Part shown: positions 8,520-16,968 of the stretch, piece after piece
How the letters are laid out: each line of letters begins with the position of its first letter
Position numbering within the stretch: position 1 is the stretch's first letter
Origin: an uncultured Bacteroidota bacterium
GTDB taxonomy: Bacteria; Bacteroidota; Bacteroidia; Bacteroidales; F082
Assembly (NCBI GenBank): GCA_903891085.1
Contig: CAITDJ010000109.1
Location: 1 to 33,116 of the forward strand
Length of the DNA: 33,116 bases
Reading direction: 5' to 3'
Position numbers and translations under genes: made by a program
The notes under the pieces: generated by a model
What the model was told of the DNA's origin: nothing
Seen by the model: the letters and a program-made list of their open reading frames with translations, nothing else
The model's database searches: none

Positions 8520-8547
8520 TTGAATTCCGAGTTTAATCTTAACTTTG
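8520..8547 (+). promoter_or_regulatory. Promoter of the DUF4783-nadC operon
   Basis: TAACTTTG at 8540-8547 matches TAnnTTTG, and TTG at 8520-8522 lies 17 bp upstream, slightly shorter than the usual 19-21 bp spacer. Transcription would start about 20 nt before the ATG at 8572. Confidence 0.5.
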
Positions 8548-8571
8548 CCACTATATTGAATAATCATATAG

Positions 8572-9006
8572 ATGGATAATACTTCAAAAACAGCTCGATT
8601 TCATATTGTTATCTGTTATATTGCATTTTATTTGGTTTTTCAGGCTACTGCTTACCCTCAGGCATCTGAATTATCTGAACCCATGCCGTTAGCCTTGAAA
8701 ACTGGTTTCGAAAAGGGTGATGCCGGAAGGATATCGGGGTTTTTTAATGAGACACTCAGTGTAGAATTGCAAAATCAGGCTGGGATTTTCAATAAAAATC
8801 AGGTGGAGATGATGTTGCAGGAGTTTTTTTTGAAAAACCCCGTGGATAATTATACCGTTAAGCGAAGTGGAATCACAGGTGTGGCCGGAGATGTTTATTT
8901 CATTGGTGAAATTTTAAGTGGCTCAGTACATTTCAGGGTTTACCTGATATGTAGTAAAGTGAATAATCTCCATAATATCCATTCGCTTAGTATTACAAGG
9001 ATATGA
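8572..9006 (+). CDS. DUF4783 domain protein encoded upstream of nadC
   Basis: This 144-residue protein has an N-terminal signal-like hydrophobic stretch (about residues 11-30, HIVICYIAFYLVFQATAYPQA). The body, GFEKGDAGRISGFFNETLSVEL...FNKNQVEMMLQEFF, reads as the DUF4783 pattern, a small NTF2-like fold common in Bacteroidota and often found directly before nadC. It is probably periplasmic or surface-associated. Its TGA overlaps the nadC start codon (ATGA at 9003-9006), so translation of the two is probably coupled. No enzymatic residues are known for the family. Function is unknown, and the link with NAD synthesis may only be positional. Confidence 0.82.
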   Translation: MDNTSKTARFHIVICYIAFYLVFQATAYPQASELSEPMPLALKTGFEKGDAGRISGFFNETLSVELQNQAGIFNKNQVEMMLQEFFLKNPVDNYTVKRSGITGVAGDVYFIGEILSGSVHFRVYLICSKVNNLHNIHSLSITRI

Positions 9007-9854
9007 AAGAAGAAAACCTGACAATCAATCATTTGATCGAAATGGCTATCCGGGAAGATGTTGGGGCCGGAGACCACACTTCGTTGGCAACGATACCCAC
9101 TAATGCAAGCGGAAAAGCAAAACTTCTGATAAAGGAGGAAGGAATAATTGCTGGAATAGAAGTAGCGGAGATTGTGTTTAAAAAAATTGATCCGGATGTT
9201 GTTTTTACACCTGTTCTTCATGATGGAGCGAAGGTTCACCCGGGAGATTTCGCTTTTATTGTGGAAGGAAAATCTATCTCACTTCTTTCTGCCGAGCGCC
9301 TCGCCTTGAATTTTTTGCAGCGGATGAGTGGAATTGCAACAAAAACAAATCAACTTGTACGTTTGCTTGATGGATTGCCAACCAAATTACTCGATACCCG
9401 AAAGACGACTCCGAATATGCGTATTTTCGAAAAAGAAGCTGTTCGTATTGGAGGGGGAAATAATCATCGGTTCGGATTATATGATATGATTTTGATAAAA
9501 AATAATCATGTAGATTTTGCAGGTGGCGTGACCAAGGCCATTGACGCCAGTCACAGCTATTTGAATTCGAATGGATTAAAATTGGATATTGAAATTGAAG
9601 TACGTGATTTTGATGAACTTAACGAGGCGATGCTGGTTGGTGGTTTCAAACGGATAATGCTCGATAACTTTTCTGTGGATGCAATGCGTCACGCTGTGAT
9701 GTTAATTGATCACCAATTTGAAACTGAAGCATCAGGAGGAATCACTGAAACTACGCTGCGATCCTATGCTGAAACAGGAGTCGATTTCATATCTGTAGGC
9801 GCGTTAACCCATCATATTAAAAGCCTCGATATGAGTTTACGGGCTGTAATTTAA
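9003..9854 (+). CDS. nadC: Nicotinate-nucleotide pyrophosphorylase (carboxylating), quinolinate phosphoribosyltransferase
   Basis: NadC converts quinolinate and PRPP to nicotinate mononucleotide, CO2 and pyrophosphate in de novo NAD synthesis, in the cytoplasm. The 283-residue protein has family landmarks in order: REDVGAGDHTS near the N-terminus, RLALNFLQRMSGIAT (about 100-114), DTRKTTPNMRIFEKEAV (about 137-153), GGGNNHRFGLYDMILIKNNH (about 155-174), IEIEVRDFDE, MLDNF, and the C-terminal ASGGI and ISVGALTH. Length is normal. The start codon overlaps the upstream stop (ATGA). No nadA or nadB is in the window. Identification is secure. Confidence 0.96.
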   Translation: MKEENLTINHLIEMAIREDVGAGDHTSLATIPTNASGKAKLLIKEEGIIAGIEVAEIVFKKIDPDVVFTPVLHDGAKVHPGDFAFIVEGKSISLLSAERLALNFLQRMSGIATKTNQLVRLLDGLPTKLLDTRKTTPNMRIFEKEAVRIGGGNNHRFGLYDMILIKNNHVDFAGGVTKAIDASHSYLNSNGLKLDIEIEVRDFDELNEAMLVGGFKRIMLDNFSVDAMRHAVMLIDHQFETEASGGITETTLRSYAETGVDFISVGALTHHIKSLDMSLRAVI

Positions 9855-9996
9855 ATAGGAGTGTATATTGGAGAAGTAAATTTTTTAAAGAGACAAAGGC
9901 ATTATAAAAGAAATGATAACCTTGTCATCCGATTCAAAAATAGGTTGATGCAAGGTAAAAACGACCAGAGGAAATAAATGTTGAGTTAATCAGATT

Positions 9997-10932
9997 GTGA
10001 ACGATTTAAAATTTAAAGCATTAAGTATTTACATAAACAGGCGCGACAAGTTTATCAAGGTGTTGCGGATGATAGTTGTTCCGGGTTTTGGCGGTGTGCC
10101 ACTATATGACGTGCTTGTGTTTTTTGTGAAGGGATTATTTGAAGGCTCTGTCTCAACAAGGGCTGCGGCAGTTTCATATAATTTTTTCCTCGCGATTTTC
10201 CCTTTCATCCTGTTTCTTTTTACATTAATCCCTTATATTCCGGTAGCAGACTTTCAGGTAACACTTTTTAGTTTATTTCGTGAAATTATACCACCTGAAA
10301 CATTTGCCATGGTCGAAAAAACGGTTTTCGAAATAATAATGCTTCAAAATTCAGGATTACTTTCACTGAGTTTTATACTCACTTTCTATTTCAGTACGAG
10401 TGGTGTAAATGCGATAATGGAAGGCTTTAACAGTTCACTCCATAGTTCACATTTAAGAATCTGGTGGAAACAACAGTTAACGGCCATTTTTTTAATGGCC
10501 ATACTATCGGTTTTGGTAATACTTGCCATTACTTTTATAACTGTTGGCAGCTTTGCTATCAATTGGCTGATTGAAATAGGTTTTATTAAGGATGACCTGA
10601 CTGTAACTTTGCTGGAGATAGTCAGATGGTTGATTATATTGTTGCTTACCTTCTTCTCCGTTTCATTTTTATATTATTTCGGTCCTGCTGAGCGTCGCGC
10701 TTATGCTTTTTTTAGTCCCGGCTCCATTCTTGCAACCTTTTTATTGATCATAGGTTCATTGGGTTTCAATATCTATATTGCAAACTTTTCGAGATATAAT
10801 GCGCTCTATGGTTCAATTGGAACCCTAATCATTTTTTTAGTCTGGATATTTATCTCTGCTTTTATCTTACTTATAGGTTTTGAACTCAATGCGAGCATCA
10901 GGCAGGCTAAAATTGTTTCGAAGCCGAACTGA
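9997..10932 (+). CDS. YihY/virulence factor BrkB family membrane protein
   Basis: This 311-residue integral membrane protein has about six membrane segments. The family hallmark TRAAAVSYNFFLAIFPFILFLF lies at residues 54-75 (RAAALxYxxLLAxFPLLL in relatives), and the end has LYGSIGTLIIFLVWIFISAFILLIGFELNA, also typical. The first possible start is GTG at 9997; the in-frame TGA at 9982-9984 excludes a longer protein, and ATG at 10069 would give a shorter one. The family was once thought to be RNase BN; that name should not be used. Its molecular role is unknown; transport has been suggested. It is 142 bp downstream of nadC, with a hairpin between them. Confidence 0.9.
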   Translation: MNDLKFKALSIYINRRDKFIKVLRMIVVPGFGGVPLYDVLVFFVKGLFEGSVSTRAAAVSYNFFLAIFPFILFLFTLIPYIPVADFQVTLFSLFREIIPPETFAMVEKTVFEIIMLQNSGLLSLSFILTFYFSTSGVNAIMEGFNSSLHSSHLRIWWKQQLTAIFLMAILSVLVILAITFITVGSFAINWLIEIGFIKDDLTVTLLEIVRWLIILLLTFFSVSFLYYFGPAERRAYAFFSPGSILATFLLIIGSLGFNIYIANFSRYNALYGSIGTLIIFLVWIFISAFILLIGFELNASIRQAKIVSKPN

Positions 10933-11089
10933 ATTTTCCTCGATCAAACAAATGTATGCAGCATAGGATGAAGTTAAAAGGCTATTATTCAGTTTATTAA
11001 TAAGTTCTATGTTCGATGATAAAGAAATTTGACGAAAGTGATTTGCCTTTATCAATCATGAATTTATAGAAGTCCAAATCTCAAATTGC

Positions 11090-11097
11090 TACATTTG
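11090..11097 (+). promoter_or_regulatory. Candidate -7 element for the glycosyltransferase-flippase-gpsA operon
   Basis: TACATTTG matches TAnnTTTG and lies 29 bp upstream of the ATG at 11127, a normal distance. No good TTG is seen at -33. The following genes are closely spaced, so one promoter could serve 11127-15674. Confidence 0.45.
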
Positions 11098-11126
11098 CGT
11101 CATATTAACTTTGAAACTACTCATAG

Positions 11127-12359
11127 ATGAGAATTGGGATGTTGTTGGATAATGACTTTAGGAGCGATCCAAGAGTTTTAAATGAGGCAAAAGCCTTGTT
11201 TAAGGGAGGCCATGAAGTACATATTATCTGTTTCTCATTTGGAGATTTGGCCTTGGAGCAAAATCTTGATGGAATATTCATTCATCGTTACCCACTAAAG
11301 AGGATTGTTAAAGATGTACTTTTTATCATGATGAATTTTGTTCCTATCTATACCATTTTATGGTATTATATTGGTTCAAAAGCAGTTCGGAAATATAAGA
11401 TTCAGGTTATTCATGCGCATGACTTATATATGTCAGAAGCTGCCAATATGATTAAAAATAAATTTAATATCCCATTGACACTTGATTTGCATGAAAATTT
11501 CCCATCGGCTATAAAGTCTTATAAATGGATTAAAAAATTTCCACATCGGTTATTTGTGAAAGTTGAACAGTGGGAGAAAAATGAGAACAATCTACTTTCA
11601 AATGCAGATTCGATTGTGGTGTTGAGTAAACAATATGCAAACTATCTGAAAAAAAAACATCCCAATCTCGCACAAAAAAACTTTATTGTTTATCCTAATG
11701 TTCCTGACATCAGTTTTCTGACTTCGTTTGATGCTACTAAAAAGATCGAAGACCTCACAGATGGATTTTGGCTGTTTTATTTTGGCGGTATTAGTGAACG
11801 AAGAGGTGTTTTTATAATTCTTGATGCAATCATCAATGAATTATCAGCGTTTCAAGTTATAAAACTACTATTGGTAGGACCAGTGGATAAGGCAGAATCA
11901 AAAAGATTTAACCAGGTTATGAAGGATCCGTTATTAAAAAATCGCGTCATCTATTTCCCCTGGCGTGATATTTCTGAGTTGCCGGCATTGATCAATGCAA
12001 GTTCAGTATGTTTATCACCCATTGAGAAAAATCCACAGCACGATTCAGGAATTGCCAACAAGGTGTTTCAATATATGCTTTTTGGTAAACCGTTACTTGT
12101 GAGTAACAGCACACCTCAGGCGGAATTAGTGAATGAAACCGGCTGCGGTCTTGTGTTCGAAAGTGGTAATAGGAAGGATTTTTCTTTGAAAGTGCTCGAA
12201 CTATTTCGTTGTCCAATACTAGACAAGATTGGTCAAAATGGGAGACGGTCGGTTCTTCAAACCTATAATCTCGATAATTTTGGTAAAGAACTCAATAAAA
12301 TATATTCAGATTCCATTCCATCATCAACTCTTTTTTCAGAGAATTTTAACCAGAATTGA
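11127..12359 (+). CDS. Glycosyltransferase family 4-like protein
   Basis: This 410-residue protein has a two-Rossmann GT-B layout. The N-terminal half starts MRIGMLLDNDFRSDPRV, a common opening in family 4 glycosyltransferases, and contains IHAHDLY and LDLHENFP. The C-terminal half has LFYFGGISERRGVFIILDA (about 216-234), LLLVGP and SPIEKNPQHDSGIANKVFQYM (about 298-317). Family members usually carry FEYM where this protein has FQYM, with Gln315 replacing the conserved acidic residue; the other glycosyltransferase of the locus keeps FEY. The probable role is transferring a sugar from a nucleotide donor to a lipid-linked glycan at the cytoplasmic membrane. It is the first of four same-strand genes that also encode a methyltransferase, a flippase and GpsA. 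Confidence 0.88.
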   Translation: MRIGMLLDNDFRSDPRVLNEAKALFKGGHEVHIICFSFGDLALEQNLDGIFIHRYPLKRIVKDVLFIMMNFVPIYTILWYYIGSKAVRKYKIQVIHAHDLYMSEAANMIKNKFNIPLTLDLHENFPSAIKSYKWIKKFPHRLFVKVEQWEKNENNLLSNADSIVVLSKQYANYLKKKHPNLAQKNFIVYPNVPDISFLTSFDATKKIEDLTDGFWLFYFGGISERRGVFIILDAIINELSAFQVIKLLLVGPVDKAESKRFNQVMKDPLLKNRVIYFPWRDISELPALINASSVCLSPIEKNPQHDSGIANKVFQYMLFGKPLLVSNSTPQAELVNETGCGLVFESGNRKDFSLKVLELFRCPILDKIGQNGRRSVLQTYNLDNFGKELNKIYSDSIPSSTLFSENFNQN

Positions 12360-12391
12360 ATTATTTAGACGAAATTGAATGAATTAAAACT

Positions 12392-13171
12392 ATGGATAAT
12401 TCAAATATTTACGAGCGATATGACTGGGAAAGTCTGAAGGCAGATGATTTAAAAGAGAAAGCCTTATTGACCCGCAGATTGATTCCAGACTCAGTAAAAT
12501 CGATTCTTGATGTTGGCTGTGGAAATGGAGCTATTACCAATTACCTGGCTGAATATTATGATGTTACCGGACTTGATCGTAGCCTAAAAGCACTCGAATT
12601 TGTAAGCGGAAAAAAGATTCAAGCTTCTGCTGATTCAATTCCTTTGCCTAATAATGCAATTGATATGGGATTTTCGAGTGAGCTTCTCGAACATCTTGAA
12701 GATGAGGTGTTATTGAAAACAGTTAGCGAATTAAAACGTGTTTCGCGTGATTATATTCTGATTTCTGTTCCGAATAATGAAAATCCGGGTAAACTTTCAA
12801 TTAAATGCCCAAATTGCAATCATATATTCAATAGCTCAAATCACCTTCAAGTATTCACGACTGATCGTTTTAGCAGATTATTTCCTGAATATGAGTTGGT
12901 TGCCAGCACGATTACAGGAAAAAAGGTTCGGTACTATAATCGTTTTCTCCTTAATATGAAATTGAAAATAAGCCCATCCTCCTCATGGATTCCCTATTTC
13001 TGGATACCTGAGTCAAAACGGAATGCTTTTTGCCCTGCTTGTGAATATGAATTTAAATATTTATATAAGTTTTGCCTAGTATCTTCAATCATAGATATAT
13101 TAAATGTTATCATTTCGCCCAAAAAGCCTTATTGGCTTATTGTTTTATTTAAGAAGAAGGTGGATCAATAA
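12392..13171 (+). CDS. Class I SAM-dependent methyltransferase with two CxxC pairs
   Basis: This 259-residue protein has motif I, ILDVGCGNGAI, at about residues 38-48, then VTGLDRS and a motif IV-like SSELLEHLED. This is the methyltransferase_11 type common in glycan loci. After the catalytic core come two Cys pairs, CPNC at 139-142 and CPAC at 214-217, spaced to form a four-Cys zinc ribbon; about 70 residues lie between them. The substrate is unknown. It starts 32 bp after the glycosyltransferase and ends 1 bp before the flippase start (TAA-A-ATG), so it belongs to the same operon. It may methylate a sugar or a lipid-linked intermediate. Confidence 0.85.
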   Translation: MDNSNIYERYDWESLKADDLKEKALLTRRLIPDSVKSILDVGCGNGAITNYLAEYYDVTGLDRSLKALEFVSGKKIQASADSIPLPNNAIDMGFSSELLEHLEDEVLLKTVSELKRVSRDYILISVPNNENPGKLSIKCPNCNHIFNSSNHLQVFTTDRFSRLFPEYELVASTITGKKVRYYNRFLLNMKLKISPSSSWIPYFWIPESKRNAFCPACEYEFKYLYKFCLVSSIIDILNVIISPKKPYWLIVLFKKKVDQ

Positions 13172-13172
13172 A

Positions 13173-14657
13173 ATGGGGATTATCAAGCGACAGAGTATTT
13201 CGGGAACCATTTATTCCTACCTCGGTGTTTTTGTGGGGTTTATTACTATGGGAATATTATTCCCAAAAGTTTTTTCAACTGATGAGGTAGGATTATTGAA
13301 ATTACTTGTCTCGGTTTCTGTTTTGTTTGCTCAGTTTTCGGGTTTGGGTTTTAGTGCAGTAACAGTGCGGAATTTTCCATTTTTTAGGGATAAGAGTAGT
13401 GGTCATCACGGTTTTCTTTTACTTTCACTAAAAGTTAATTTGGTTGGTCTGATCGTTGTAATGGCTGTGTTTTTAATGATGAAACCCTGGCTAATACAGA
13501 GTAATATTAAAAATTCAGCCCTTTTTGTTCATTATATATATTACCTGATCCCGTTGATTTTTTTTACAAGTTTCTTTAATCTGCTCGATAATTATTATCG
13601 TGTTCTGTATAATGCGACCAAAGGGATGGTAATCAAAGAGTTATGGCAACGTATTTTTATTTTGGCAGGTGTTTTGGGCTATATTTTTAAATTTTATGAT
13701 TTTAAGGCGCTTGTGATTCTTTATACAACAGCTATTTGCCTGCCGGCCTTATTGATTACATGGTCATTATGGCGACAGGATGAACTCAAACTGAAAGGTG
13801 AGAAAAATTTTATCGATAAACAGATGTCCCGCGAAATGATCAATGTTAGTTTGTTTGGTATCGTTACCAGTTTTTCGGGTGTAATCATACTAAATGTGGA
13901 CGTGATACTCATTAATCACTATTTGGGACTGAGTGCAGCGGGTATTTATTCAATTGCATTTTATTTTGGTACTCTTGTACTGATTCCATCGCGTCCGGTG
14001 GTGAAGATTGCCTCGGTGTTGATTTCCGATGGCTGGAAAGAAAATAATCTGAAAAAGATTAACGAAATATATCAAAAGAGCAATATTGTACTCACTGTGC
14101 TATCACTTTTGATTTTTATTGGATTGGCCGTAAATATTGATAATATTTTTGAAATAATACCTGATAAGTATGTTTCAGGTAAGTATGTCATCCTCTTAAT
14201 TGGTCTGGCTAATGTTTTTGAGATGAGTACGAGTCTTGCCCAGTCAATTATTCATTTTTCGAAATATTATCGTGTAATTACATGGTATTTGCTATTATTT
14301 GTATTGATATTATTGATCAGTAATGCGATATTAATTCCAATGTATGGAATAGTTGGTTGTGCGCTTGCGGCACTGATATCCAGGTTTATTTATAATTTTT
14401 TATCCTGGTTATTTCTGTACAGAAAATTTAATCTTCAACCGTTCAATTTCAGGTATTTTTATTTGATTGGAATTACAGCTTTCAGTTTCACGGTTGCATA
14501 TTTAATTCCTGAAATGCCTCATTTTCTGATTGATATGGTTGTAAGGAGTTCTGTTCTTGTTATTATATTTGGTGTTGGCATTTATTTTTCACGTATATCT
14601 CCCGATTTGAATGAAACGTTTCAAAATATACTCAAACAACTAAAATTGATAAAATAG
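13173..14657 (+). CDS. Wzx-like oligosaccharide flippase (MOP superfamily)
   Basis: This 494-residue protein has 12-14 hydrophobic segments spread over its whole length and the N-terminal pattern SGTIYSYLGVFVGFITMGILFP...GLLKLL..., typical of polysaccharide biosynthesis flippases. I chose ATG at 13173 (MGIIKRQS) rather than the longer reading from 13104. It follows the upstream stop by 1 bp, the flippase fold begins there, and the longer version would overlap the methyltransferase by 68 bp. It should flip a lipid-linked oligosaccharide across the inner membrane. Its presence next to the YfhO protein and two glycosyltransferases suggests a lipid-linked glycan assembled on the cytoplasmic face and finished outside. 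Confidence 0.88.
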   Translation: MGIIKRQSISGTIYSYLGVFVGFITMGILFPKVFSTDEVGLLKLLVSVSVLFAQFSGLGFSAVTVRNFPFFRDKSSGHHGFLLLSLKVNLVGLIVVMAVFLMMKPWLIQSNIKNSALFVHYIYYLIPLIFFTSFFNLLDNYYRVLYNATKGMVIKELWQRIFILAGVLGYIFKFYDFKALVILYTTAICLPALLITWSLWRQDELKLKGEKNFIDKQMSREMINVSLFGIVTSFSGVIILNVDVILINHYLGLSAAGIYSIAFYFGTLVLIPSRPVVKIASVLISDGWKENNLKKINEIYQKSNIVLTVLSLLIFIGLAVNIDNIFEIIPDKYVSGKYVILLIGLANVFEMSTSLAQSIIHFSKYYRVITWYLLLFVLILLISNAILIPMYGIVGCALAALISRFIYNFLSWLFLYRKFNLQPFNFRYFYLIGITAFSFTVAYLIPEMPHFLIDMVVRSSVLVIIFGVGIYFSRISPDLNETFQNILKQLKLIK

Positions 14658-14684
14658 CTATATTCACGCTGAAAACTTATACGT

Positions 14685-15674
14685 ATGATAAAATCTGAAA
14701 CCCCAAAAACGATTATTTTCATTGGCAGCGGCGCCATTGCAACATCACTCGGAAATATACTTGCCGCAAAACCTGAAAATCATGTGGTGCTTCTTTCTAT
14801 TGAAAATGAGGTGGTTGATGCTATCAATCAGGAGCATACAAATTCCAAGTATTTCCCGAATTTTAAATTGCATACTGATCTGAAAGCTACTGGCAATAAA
14901 GAGATTTTGAAGCAGGCTGACATGATTTTTTTGGCAATTCCTTCGGTCGCCATAGTTGGATATCTTAGGGCAAATCTGGCATATATATCACCTGATGCGG
15001 TGTTGGTGAATCTTGCAAAAGGCTTTGGAAATGAGTTTCAATTAATACCCGATTGTGTAAATACATTTATGACAAATGTTATGGCTTCCATGAAAGGCCC
15101 GTCATTTGCCAGAGATATTATCAATGGTCAACCCACGGGTTTTACGATTGCTTCAACTGATGCTTCATGTTTCCCCATTTTCGGTGAAGTATTTTCAAAA
15201 ACAATCATTCATCTCGATTATAGTGTAGATGTGCAGGGAGTTGAATACGCCAGTATATTGAAGAATATTTATGCTATTGTTATTGGTATTGTAGATGCAA
15301 ACTTCGATTCTCCAAATCTTCGTTCACTCGTGCTCACAAAAGCGATCAATGAAATGCGCAGTTTGATTCTTCGTTTTGGCGGAAAATCTGAAACCATGTT
15401 TAATTATTGTGGTTTTGGTGATTTTTCACTTACCGCTCTGAACGATTTAAGTCGTAACCGGACATTAGGATTGCTTATTGGAAAAGGTTTCTTTACGAAA
15501 GATATTTCCGAAAAAGTTGTTCTCGAAGGCCGTATTGCCACCAATGTCTTCTATGAGCAATTGTCGAAATCTATTGATGTTAACGCTGAATACAGACTGA
15601 TGTCGGAACTTTATGCCGTATTTAATAAAGACTGTGATATCAAGGGCTTTGTGGATCGGATTCTGCAAGATTAA
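14685..15674 (+). CDS. gpsA: NAD(P)-dependent glycerol-3-phosphate dehydrogenase
   Basis: GpsA reduces dihydroxyacetone phosphate to sn-glycerol 3-phosphate for phospholipid synthesis. The 329-residue protein has the nucleotide-binding GSGAIATSLG at 14-23, Lys112 in LVNLAKGF, GPSFARDI, catalytic Lys193 in ILKNIYAI, and the C-terminal GFGDFSLTALNDLSRNRTLG (GLGDL.LTC.S..SRN in relatives). Length is normal. It begins 27 bp after the flippase gene and could be co-transcribed with it. Its 3' end overlaps the convergent glycosyltransferase gene by 35 bp. The identity is likely. Some substitutions in the GFGDF motif suggest a divergent branch, so another hydroxyacid dehydrogenase of this fold cannot be wholly excluded. 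Confidence 0.88.
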   Translation: MIKSETPKTIIFIGSGAIATSLGNILAAKPENHVVLLSIENEVVDAINQEHTNSKYFPNFKLHTDLKATGNKEILKQADMIFLAIPSVAIVGYLRANLAYISPDAVLVNLAKGFGNEFQLIPDCVNTFMTNVMASMKGPSFARDIINGQPTGFTIASTDASCFPIFGEVFSKTIIHLDYSVDVQGVEYASILKNIYAIVIGIVDANFDSPNLRSLVLTKAINEMRSLILRFGGKSETMFNYCGFGDFSLTALNDLSRNRTLGLLIGKGFFTKDISEKVVLEGRIATNVFYEQLSKSIDVNAEYRLMSELYAVFNKDCDIKGFVDRILQD

Positions 15675-16968
15675 CGATTCTGTTTAGCTCAATAGCAAGC
15701 TTCCTGGTAAGATTTCTTCTACTGTATTGTTCCGCTTTAGTGCTTTCTACCTCTGTCTTCCCTTCATTAAACATGGCGTATAGGTTCAATAAGTTAGTTT
15801 TTAATGAAGTGGAATCCTTGAATGAACTACAGTATCCGGCATTTGTTTCCTGAATAAGTTGTACCGCATCGCCGTCCATGGGGCCAATGCACAAAATTGG
15901 GCGTTTTGTTTGGATGTATTCAAAAACCTTACCAGTTAGAAGAAGTTTGGCATTGGGGGTATTGTTAATTAGCAACAATAGAACCCGTGACCTCAATTGT
16001 TCTTTAATTACCTCATTATGAGGTAGGTAATCTATTTCTCTGACAAATTTTGTTAATCCGTAAGTTTCCAGACTAGTTCTGACTTCAAAATCAATTTTCC
16101 CGACAAGTTTTATTTCGAGGGCTTCTCCAAATCCTGTATTTTCTTTGATTAACTGTCCCAGGACTTCCCAAAATACCAAAGGATTTCTTGTTTTCACCAA
16201 CGATCCGATATGGGCAATGCTAAATTTCACGTCTGGAAGTACAACGCCCGTTTTACTTAGGTCATCTTCGTCAAAACCATTGGTAATCACCTTTATGGGT
16301 CGTTCAATTATTTGCTCGAAATCGAGCAGCATCCCCCTGCTTACCACTGTGACTGCATCGGCTTTCAACAACACTTCTTTTTCGAACTTGTGTTGCAGAT
16401 TATCAGCCTTATGGCTAAGTTTTAATGCGCTGTAGAAGTCGATATTTGTCCAGGGATCCCTGAAATCGGCCAACCATGGTATGCTGAGTTCATCACGTAA
16501 TTTCATGGCGATCAGATGCATGCTGTGCGGCGGGCCTGTTGAAACAATTGCGTCTACGTGATTTTGTTGCAACCATTTTGTAAGAAATTTCACTGATGGT
16601 TTAATCCAGAACCTGCGTGCATCCGGAATAAAGAAGTTGCCACGTATCCAGATACTGATCTTTTCAGTGAGCTTGGGTTGCTTTTTTTCAGACAGAAACG
16701 CCGTTTGGATTTTGTCATCCGGATTTTTTCCGGTAAAAAATTTATAGAAGCGATAAGGTTCCCAGATTTTATGTTTCAGGATTTCCACATTTTCAGGAAT
16801 CTCTTTCATCAAACTATTGTCGATCTCCGGGATTTCAGGATTTAACGGAGTGTATATAACAGGTTCCCATCCGTTGGAACGCAGATATTTAACAAACTTC
16901 AACCAACGTTGCACACCACCACCTCCCGAAGGAGGCCAGTAATAGGTGATGATCAGAACTCGTCTCAT
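15640..16968 (-). CDS. Glycosyltransferase family 4-like protein
   Basis: This protein has 442 residues from the start at 16968 (MRRVLIITYYWPPSGGGGV). A longer reading from 17076 is possible but would overlap the YfhO gene by over 100 bp; ATG at 16968 gives the typical ATGA overlap with the YfhO stop. The glycine-rich loop PPSGGGGVQRW at about residues 12-22, VSTGPPHSMHLIAMKLR, LADFRDPWTN and the late NAKLLLTGKVFEYIQTKRPIL show a GT-B glycosyltransferase. The FEY acidic residue is kept. It probably adds a sugar to the lipid-linked glycan of this locus. It ends inside the 3' end of gpsA, encoded on the other strand. Confidence 0.88.
   Translation of the reverse strand: MRRVLIITYYWPPSGGGGVQRWLKFVKYLRSNGWEPVIYTPLNPEIPEIDNSLMKEIPENVEILKHKIWEPYRFYKFFTGKNPDDKIQTAFLSEKKQPKLTEKISIWIRGNFFIPDARRFWIKPSVKFLTKWLQQNHVDAIVSTGPPHSMHLIAMKLRDELSIPWLADFRDPWTNIDFYSALKLSHKADNLQHKFEKEVLLKADAVTVVSRGMLLDFEQIIERPIKVITNGFDEDDLSKTGVVLPDVKFSIAHIGSLVKTRNPLVFWEVLGQLIKENTGFGEALEIKLVGKIDFEVRTSLETYGLTKFVREIDYLPHNEVIKEQLRSRVLLLLINNTPNAKLLLTGKVFEYIQTKRPILCIGPMDGDAVQLIQETNAGYCSSFKDSTSLKTNLLNLYAMFNEGKTEVESTKAEQYSRRNLTRKLAIELNRIVNLAESDPQSP

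Noticed and set aside
10867..11055. Minus-strand 62-residue ORF between the YihY/BrkB gene and the glycosyltransferase
   Set aside because: It overlaps the end of the membrane protein gene, has no recognisable features, and the region carries the promoter of the next operon.
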